Shown in pieces: positions 6,225-10,911 of a stretch of 10,911 bases of DNA; the stretch's first letter is position 1; each line of letters starts with the position of its first letter. A program made the translations under genes and the position numbers. Source of the DNA: Acidobacteriota bacterium (GTDB lineage Bacteria; Acidobacteriota; Blastocatellia; Pyrinomonadales; Pyrinomonadaceae); the NCBI GenBank assembly GCA_003222835.1, contig QHXE01000518.1, forward strand, positions 1 through 10,911. The letters are read 5' to 3'. The notes beneath the pieces were generated by a model, which saw nothing but the letters and a program-made list of their open reading frames with translations, was not told where the DNA came from and searched no databases.

Positions 6225-7682
6225 ATGGGCACGCTCAACTTCGATCGCTATCACGCCGCCATGGGCGATGCGTCATACAAAGACGTAACTCGCGTTCACA
6301 GCAAGCCGCTCAGCGAGACGACGGCGACTTTCTACTGCACGCAGAGAAAGCTTCCGTTCGCGCCGGTGCTGGGACACGAGCGTCTGATTCGCTTGCTCGT
6401 CGATAGCCAAATCGACCGGCCACGATTGCGCTTTCTCGAACAGGATCGCGGCGGACTGCAGCGCTTCGCCAAGGCCATCGAAGATATTCAGTTCGCGGGC
6501 ACCATTCGGGCGGTGCGTCCAGGCACCATCATGTTTCCACAGCAGCCGTTTGCCGACATCACCGGCAGGTTCGGGCTCACGCAGGCGCAGGAGATCAAGT
6601 TCGAGCACGCCTTCGATCTGCCGATGACCACGGCCAGCATCGCGATGCAGTTTCGCATGGCGGCGGGAGATCGTTGGCTTTCGGATTTTTCGCTGCGGCG
6701 CAATGGCGATATCGAGCGGGCCGTAGACATCGCGACCTATGCCTTCATCGGCGGCTTCAACGACACTTCGAACATGGAAGCGGCGCATCGGCTGGACATT
6801 CCCGCGGTAGGAACGGAAGCCCATTACTGGCAGCAGGCTTACCTGGAATATTTGTACGAACCGGAGATTGAACCGCGCACCGGCCAGCCAAAACATTTCG
6901 AGCAGGTCGCCTTCGAGCGTTGGCTGGATGCAAACCCGAATGGCACAACCTTATTGCTCGACACGATCGATGTTTACATGGGCGCTGTGCATGCATCGAT
7001 GGCGGCAACTTCGACTGAAGCGCGGCGCAAGGCATTCAAAGGATTCCGCGTCGACTCAGGTGACCTTGCGGAACTGGGCCAGTGGTGTCTGCGTTTCTTT
7101 GAAGCGAACGGCCTAACGGGCTTGAGGCCAAACCTAACGGGCGATCTTGACGTCGAAAGAGTAAAAAGGATCGTCGCTGAGTTTCCTGAAGCCGCGGGCT
7201 TTGGCATCGGCACCAAACTCTCCAGCGAGGTTCGGCATGTCGCCGGTGTCATCTTCAAAGCATCTATGATCGATGGGCGACCAACCTTGAAAGCTTCCAA
7301 CTCTCTCGACAAGACAACGCTGCCGGGACACATGCAGGTCTTTCGTGGAATCGATGCCGATGGTTTTTTCGTAACTGACGTCATCGGCCTCGACGACGAA
7401 GACATCAAAATTCCCGGGACTGCGCGTGTCGAGGGCTTGTTGCAAGCATTCTGGGAAAACGGCCAGCATTCGGCGATTCCGTCGATCGAAAAACAAAAGG
7501 CATTTGTCGCCGATCAGATGAGGCGGTTCAAAGATCTTCACAACTATACGTGCACGCTGAGCGATCGTCTGGCGAAGCTGCGTGACGATCTCACGGCCCG
7601 GATGCGCGCGGACAATTCTGGTTGGGAAAAGGTTTTGAAGTTGCCGGAAGAAATGCCGGAAGTGTTGCAGCCGGTAAGATAA
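6225..7682 (+). CDS. pncB: Nicotinate phosphoribosyltransferase
   Basis: This 485-residue enzyme joins nicotinate and PRPP to form nicotinate mononucleotide, with ATP hydrolysis driving the reaction, as the first committed step of the Preiss-Handler NAD pathway. Visible signatures are FNDTSNMEAAHRLDIPAVGTEAHYW with His200 in the position of the phosphorylated histidine, FRVDSGDL (274-281) in the PRPP/ribose region, and GIGTKL (327-332) as the phosphate-binding loop, followed by a substrate-side KASN. The length agrees with the longer bacterial type rather than the roughly 400-residue enterobacterial enzyme. The ATG at 6225 fits the family N-terminus; a second ATG at codon 13 is possible but would trim conserved sequence. 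There is no Shine-Dalgarno, consistent with the near-leaderless promoter. Together with pncA upstream it completes conversion of nicotinamide to the mononucleotide. Transcription probably runs on into the 9-bp repeat and the next gene 43 bp away. Confidence 0.94.
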   Translation: MGTLNFDRYHAAMGDASYKDVTRVHSKPLSETTATFYCTQRKLPFAPVLGHERLIRLLVDSQIDRPRLRFLEQDRGGLQRFAKAIEDIQFAGTIRAVRPGTIMFPQQPFADITGRFGLTQAQEIKFEHAFDLPMTTASIAMQFRMAAGDRWLSDFSLRRNGDIERAVDIATYAFIGGFNDTSNMEAAHRLDIPAVGTEAHYWQQAYLEYLYEPEIEPRTGQPKHFEQVAFERWLDANPNGTTLLLDTIDVYMGAVHASMAATSTEARRKAFKGFRVDSGDLAELGQWCLRFFEANGLTGLRPNLTGDLDVERVKRIVAEFPEAAGFGIGTKLSSEVRHVAGVIFKASMIDGRPTLKASNSLDKTTLPGHMQVFRGIDADGFFVTDVIGLDDEDIKIPGTARVEGLLQAFWENGQHSAIPSIEKQKAFVADQMRRFKDLHNYTCTLSDRLAKLRDDLTARMRADNSGWEKVLKLPEEMPEVLQPVR

Positions 7683-7691
7683 GAGGCGAAT

Positions 7692-7731
7692 TGGACTGGA
7701 TGGACTGAGTGGACTGGATGGACCAATGGAC
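7692..7731 (+). repeat. 9-bp tandem repeat TGGACNNNN, leader copy
   Basis: TGGAC recurs at 7692, 7701, 7710, 7719 and 7727, that is with a spacing of 9, 9, 9 and 8 bp. The array fills almost the entire 43-bp gap between pncB and the four-helix-bundle gene. The last unit forms part of the start region of that gene (aTGGAC encodes Met-Asp). The GGATGGA of the fourth unit, close before the ATG, is the only purine-rich stretch that might serve as a ribosome-binding site. Confidence 0.85.
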
Positions 7732-8376
7732 TTAATTCCCAAGCACGGCGGATATCGAAATCTCAAGGGCTTCCAGGTGGCCCAAGTGGTCTATGATTTG
7801 ACTGTGCGTTTTTGCGATCGCTACATCGACAAACGCAGTCGCACCCACGATCAGATGGTGCAGGCGGCACGCAGCGGAGTGCAGAATATCGCTGAAGGCA
7901 GCATGGCTTCGGCAACGTCTAAAAAGACCGAACTCAAATTGACGAACGTCGCGCGCGCCAGCCTGGAGGAGCTGCGACTGGACTATGAAGATTTTCTGCG
8001 GCAGCGCGCATTACCGATCTGGCCACGGGAGGATGCGCGACGGGCAGAGCTGATCACGCGCCGACCGAAGACCGCAGATGACGTGGCTCAGTGGGCGCGC
8101 GACATACGCCCGGGGAATGGACATGATAGACCAAGTGGACAAGAGGGACACAGTGCGCAGCGAGCGTCCAGATCGTCCATAACGTCCACAGCGTCCATAA
8201 AGTCCACGACAAACGCCTACCCCGAAATCTCCGCAAATGGCGCCCTCGCACTAATCGCCGTAGCGACCAGCCTGCTGACCCGTCAAATCACCAGCCTCGA
8301 AAAAGCCTTCGTCGAAGAAGGTGGCTTCACCGAACGAATGTATCGGGTGCGCTCAGCGAGAAGGAATCGATCATGA
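7726..8376 (+). CDS. Four-helix-bundle protein with C-terminal suffix domain
   Basis: The product has 216 residues. Residues 6-98 match the S23/Avd-like four-helix-bundle family in its 'suffix' subgroup (conserved KHGGYRNLKGFQVAQVVYD, DKRSRTHDQMVQAARSGVQNIAEGS and KKTELKLTNVARASLEELRLDYEDFLRQR). Residues 165-213 form the suffix (ANGALALIAVATSLLTRQI...EEGGFTERMYRVRSARR). The basic, helical surface suggests nucleic-acid or protein binding, but the function is unknown. Between the domains, residues 131-162 are encoded by 9-bp repeats and give low-complexity G-x-x then S-x-x tripeptides (..SITSTASIKST..). The same 9-bp repeat precedes the start. The gene ends in an ATGA overlap with the M16 peptidase gene, whose ribosome-binding site lies inside its last codons, so translation is likely coupled. 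No reverse transcriptase or variable repeat of a diversity-generating retroelement is nearby. Confidence 0.88.
   Translation: MDLIPKHGGYRNLKGFQVAQVVYDLTVRFCDRYIDKRSRTHDQMVQAARSGVQNIAEGSMASATSKKTELKLTNVARASLEELRLDYEDFLRQRALPIWPREDARRAELITRRPKTADDVAQWARDIRPGNGHDRPSGQEGHSAQRASRSSITSTASIKSTTNAYPEISANGALALIAVATSLLTRQITSLEKAFVEEGGFTERMYRVRSARRNRS
8118..8206 (+). repeat. Inverted pair of 9-bp tandem arrays inside the four-helix-bundle gene
   Basis: The left arm has TGGAC-type pentamers at 8118, 8127 (TAGAC), 8136, 8145 (GGGAC) and a degenerate unit at 8154. The right arm has perfect GTCCA at 8166, 8175, 8184, 8193 and 8202. Both arms keep an exact 9-bp period. The units pair in register across the centre (8118 with 8206, 8136 with 8188, and so on), so an interrupted stem could form in DNA or mRNA. 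Because 9 bp is three codons, unit gain or loss does not shift the frame. The spacer bases differ from unit to unit, so only the pentamer core is conserved. Confidence 0.85.
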
Positions 8377-9719
8377 TCAAATTGTTGATAATCGCTTTAC
8401 TAATTTTCTGTTTATCAATGCTTACACTAGCTCAGAAGTCTCGCAAGGCGTTCGCATACGATTACGCGATCGACGATTTGCCGAACGGCTTGAGGCTGGT
8501 CACGGTGCCGACTGACTATCCGAACCTGGTCGCGCTTTACATCGTGGTGCAGACCGGTTCGCGCAACGAGCCCGAGAAAGGCAAGAGCGGCTACGCGCAT
8601 CTGTTCGAGCACTTGATGTTTCGCGGCAGCGAACATTACACCGGCCAGGAACGCGACGAAGTCTTGAAAAAGGCCGGCGCGGATTCGAATGCTTACACGA
8701 CCGATGATCGGACGGTATATCACGAAGTCTTTTCCAACGAAGATTTGGACAAGATCCTCGAACTCGAAGCCGATCGTTTCCAGCATCTGAAGTATTCACC
8801 TGACGGCTATAAGACCGAAACAAAAGCCGTGCTCGGGGAATTCAACAAGAACAGTGCGAATCCCGAAGAGAAGCTTTTTGAAGTGCTGCGCGCGACCGCC
8901 TATCAACGTCACACCTATTCGCACACCACGATGGGTTTTATCGAAGACATCGAGGACATGCCAAACCAATACGAATACAGCTGGCAGTTTTATAATCGTT
9001 ATTACCGGCCTGAGTACACGACGATTGTTCTGGTTGGCGACGTGAAGCGCGACGATGCGCTGGCCATGACAAAGAAATACTTCGGCGCCTGGAAGCGTGG
9101 CAATTATGTGCCCGAGATTCCCAAGGAGACCGAGCAGATCGGGCCGCGCGAGAACCACGTCGACTGGCCCTCGGAGACGCTGCCACTTATTTATATGTCG
9201 TTTCGCGGACCGGCGTACTCAGATTACAACAAAGACAAGGCCGCGCTGGATCTCCTGGCGCCGCTCGCGTTTGGCGAAAACTCAGACCTCTATCAGAAGT
9301 TGGTGCTGCAAGAACAGAAGGTAGAAGAGCTATCTTATAGCTTCGACGACCACGTCGATCCTGAACTGTTCTATGTGAGCGCAAAAGTGAAAGATCTAAA
9401 AGACATTGACTATGTGAGGCAGCAAATCCTGGGTACGTATAAACGATTTAGTAGCGAAGTCGTACCGCAGGCCAAGCTTGATTTCACCCGCTCACGCCTG
9501 CGCTACGAATTTGCTCTGTTAATGAATAGCTCGGAAGCAATCGCCAGTTCGCTGGCGAACTACATCGGACTGCGACGCACGCCGTTAACGATCGATAAGT
9601 TATTTGCCCTCTACGACACCATCACACCAAACGACATAAGGGGCACGGCGCACAGGTACTTTGTTGACAATCACCGCACGATCGTCACCCTCAACACGAA
9701 GAAAGAGGTGGCGAAATGA
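8373..9719 (+). CDS. M16-family zinc metallopeptidase, catalytic subunit
   Basis: This 448-residue protein begins with a signal peptide (residues 1-20, ending LTLA before Q21), so it acts in the periplasm or on the outside. The inverted zinc motif HxxEH is intact (HLFEH: His76, Glu79, His80). The third zinc ligand is probably Glu156 in VLGEFNKN, 76 residues after His80, as in the mitochondrial processing peptidase/PqqL group. The size of about 450 residues corresponds to one M16 half that works as a dimer. The ribosome-binding site AAGGA (8361-8365) is seven bases before the ATG, within the end of the preceding gene, and the starts and stops overlap as ATGA. The next gene also overlaps by ATGA and encodes a related subunit without the zinc motif. 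The likely role is degradation or processing of peptides in the envelope. The substrate is unknown. Confidence 0.93.
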   Translation: MIKLLIIALLIFCLSMLTLAQKSRKAFAYDYAIDDLPNGLRLVTVPTDYPNLVALYIVVQTGSRNEPEKGKSGYAHLFEHLMFRGSEHYTGQERDEVLKKAGADSNAYTTDDRTVYHEVFSNEDLDKILELEADRFQHLKYSPDGYKTETKAVLGEFNKNSANPEEKLFEVLRATAYQRHTYSHTTMGFIEDIEDMPNQYEYSWQFYNRYYRPEYTTIVLVGDVKRDDALAMTKKYFGAWKRGNYVPEIPKETEQIGPRENHVDWPSETLPLIYMSFRGPAYSDYNKDKAALDLLAPLAFGENSDLYQKLVLQEQKVEELSYSFDDHVDPELFYVSAKVKDLKDIDYVRQQILGTYKRFSSEVVPQAKLDFTRSRLRYEFALLMNSSEAIASSLANYIGLRRTPLTIDKLFALYDTITPNDIRGTAHRYFVDNHRTIVTLNTKKEVAK

Positions 9720-10911
9720 CGCGCACATTCTTCGGGTCGTCAGGCTTAATTGCCTTGCTGCTTTTCGGAATCGTATTCGGAAATCAAATTGTAGAATCGA
9801 GCGCTACACCAATGCGCCTGCATAATCCCATGCTCTTGATCGATATCGCTGACACCAACACCGTCTTGCTGCCCAACCGCTCGCCACTCGTCTCGTTCCG
9901 CATTCTCTTCATGACCGGCTCGGCCTTTGATCCCAAAGGCAAAGAAGGCGTAGCGTCATTGACTGCTGCGATGCTGGCCGAAGGCGGCTCGCGCCTAAAG
10001 ACATTCGCGGAAATCACCGATGCGATGTACCCAATGGCCACATCCTTTCAGTCGCAGGTGGACAAAGAGATGACCGTCTTTTCGGGCACCACGCACATCG
10101 ATAATCTCGACAAATATTATTCGTTGATTCGCGAGATGCTGCTCGATCCCGGATTTCGTGAGGACGATTTCAAACGATTGAAAGAAGAGGCCATCAATTA
10201 TCTGAAGAATTCATTGCGCGGCGGCAACGATGAAGAGCTGGGCAAGGAAGTGCTCTACACGATGATTTATCCTGCGACGCATCCTTACGGACATCAGAAT
10301 GGCGGCGCGGTTGGCGCGCTCGAAAGGATGACGCTCAAAGATGTGCGCGATTTTTATCAGGCGAACTACACCCAGGCGAATCTGGTGATCGGGCTTGCCG
10401 GTGGCTATCCCGAAGGTTTTCCAAAAACTCTCGAAGCCGATTTTACGAAAATGCCGAAGGGCAAACCACCTGCCGCAAAGTTTGCTTTCCCAAGACAAAC
10501 GCTGGGAACCAGAATCGAGATTGTGCAACGCGAAACGCGCTCAAGCGCAATCTCCCTCGGGTTTCCCATTACGGTGACGCGTGCCGACAAAGATTGGCCG
10601 GCACTTACAATAGTCGCTTCTTACTTTGGCCAGCATCGTTCCAGCAACAGCTATCTATATCAACGTTTGCGCGAAGCGCGCGGGCTGAACTACGGCGACT
10701 ATGCTTACGTCGAATACTTCCCACGCGGAATGTTTCAGTTTCAGCCCGATCCTAATCTCGGCCGGCGTCAGCAGATCTTTCAAATATGGATTCGTCCGGT
10801 CGAACCTCAGAATGGCCATTTCGCGCTCCGCGCTGCGTTTTACGAATACAATAAGCTGGTGCGTGACGGCATGTCGAAAGAGGCTTTTGAATCAACGCGA
10901 GAGTTTTTATC
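9716..10911 (+). CDS. M16-family peptidase-like protein, non-catalytic subunit, C-terminus missing
   Basis: The frame opens at 9716 in an ATGA overlap with the catalytic M16 gene and stays open for 398 codons to the right edge, so the end is outside the window. GAGG at 9705-9708 gives a good ribosome-binding site. Residues 1-30 look like a signal peptide (FFGSSGLIALLLFGIVFG). The M16 fold is recognisable: the N-terminal strand SFRILFMTGSAFDPKGKEG, the FREDDFKRLKEEAINYL helix, HPYGHQNGG, and the C-terminal RLREARGLNYGDYAYVEY that carries the conserved Arg/Tyr substrate-binding pair. Where HxxEH should be, the sequence is SLTAA (81-85), so all zinc-binding residues are lost. It should act as the inactive partner of the upstream subunit, like the alpha subunit of mitochondrial processing peptidase. 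Confidence 0.92.
   Translation, partial: MTRTFFGSSGLIALLLFGIVFGNQIVESSATPMRLHNPMLLIDIADTNTVLLPNRSPLVSFRILFMTGSAFDPKGKEGVASLTAAMLAEGGSRLKTFAEITDAMYPMATSFQSQVDKEMTVFSGTTHIDNLDKYYSLIREMLLDPGFREDDFKRLKEEAINYLKNSLRGGNDEELGKEVLYTMIYPATHPYGHQNGGAVGALERMTLKDVRDFYQANYTQANLVIGLAGGYPEGFPKTLEADFTKMPKGKPPAAKFAFPRQTLGTRIEIVQRETRSSAISLGFPITVTRADKDWPALTIVASYFGQHRSSNSYLYQRLREARGLNYGDYAYVEYFPRGMFQFQPDPNLGRRQQIFQIWIRPVEPQNGHFALRAAFYEYNKLVRDGMSKEAFESTREFL

Noticed and set aside
7692..8206. CRISPR or iteron-like array
   Set aside because: The unit is 9 bp with only five conserved bases, there are no spacers of CRISPR length, and no cas or replication gene is nearby.
8054..8251. Minus-strand ORF with W-T-L repeats opposite the four-helix-bundle linker
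   Set aside because: It is the antisense reading of the 9-bp repeat. It has no ribosome-binding site and the sense frame encodes a conserved family on both sides.
7726..8376. Diversity-generating retroelement accessory (Avd) locus
   Set aside because: The fold family is related, but no reverse transcriptase or template/variable repeat pair is in the window and the suffix domain marks another subgroup.

Overview
The window looks like a chromosomal stretch from a Gram-negative, free-living bacterium, most likely an acidobacterium (Blastocatellia-like). This is a judgement from the protein families: a secreted Asp-box 'glycosyl hydrolase' of the type abundant there, an active/inactive M16 peptidase pair, a four-helix-bundle protein with a 'suffix' domain, and zinc-ribbon membrane proteins. 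No rRNA or other taxonomic marker is present. No tRNA, CRISPR array, transposase, phage or plasmid gene was seen. Layout: (1) 1-1690, minus strand: the first 563 codons of a large secreted Asp-box/beta-propeller protein that runs off the left edge. It was identified by reading the reverse complement as an open frame with no stop. (2) 1691-2072: a gap with several short perfect hairpins (REP-like). (3) 2073-3380, minus: a zinc-ribbon, single-span membrane protein with an unrecognised extracytoplasmic domain. (4) 3461-3666: back-to-back promoter candidates for gene 3 and for a Crp/Fnr-type regulator (3726-4427, plus). (5) 4428-5192: 765 bp without a protein gene. It holds a compact promoter-hairpin-terminator unit that looks like a small RNA gene (about 4585-4660) and a roughly 250-bp MITE-like inverted-repeat element (about 4771-5023). 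(6) 5193-7682: two NAD-salvage genes, nicotinamidase (pncA) and nicotinate phosphoribosyltransferase (pncB). They are separated by an oppositely oriented small secreted six-cysteine protein. (7) 7692-10911, plus: a probable operon of a four-helix-bundle suffix protein and two M16 peptidases joined by ATGA overlaps. The first peptidase has the HxxEH zinc site and the second has lost it; the second runs off the right edge. PncA converts nicotinamide to nicotinate and PncB converts nicotinate to nicotinate mononucleotide, so the two flank a coherent Preiss-Handler salvage step. The paired M16 proteins probably form a periplasmic hetero-oligomer in which only one subunit is catalytic. The most unusual feature is a 9-bp repeat, TGGACNNNN. 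It forms the leader and start codon of the four-helix-bundle gene and reappears inside that gene as two arrays in opposite orientation. They encode a low-complexity tripeptide linker exactly between the two domains. Other candidates worth attention are the small RNA locus, the six-Cys peptide with a mirror-symmetric cysteine pattern, and the nearly leaderless pncB promoter.
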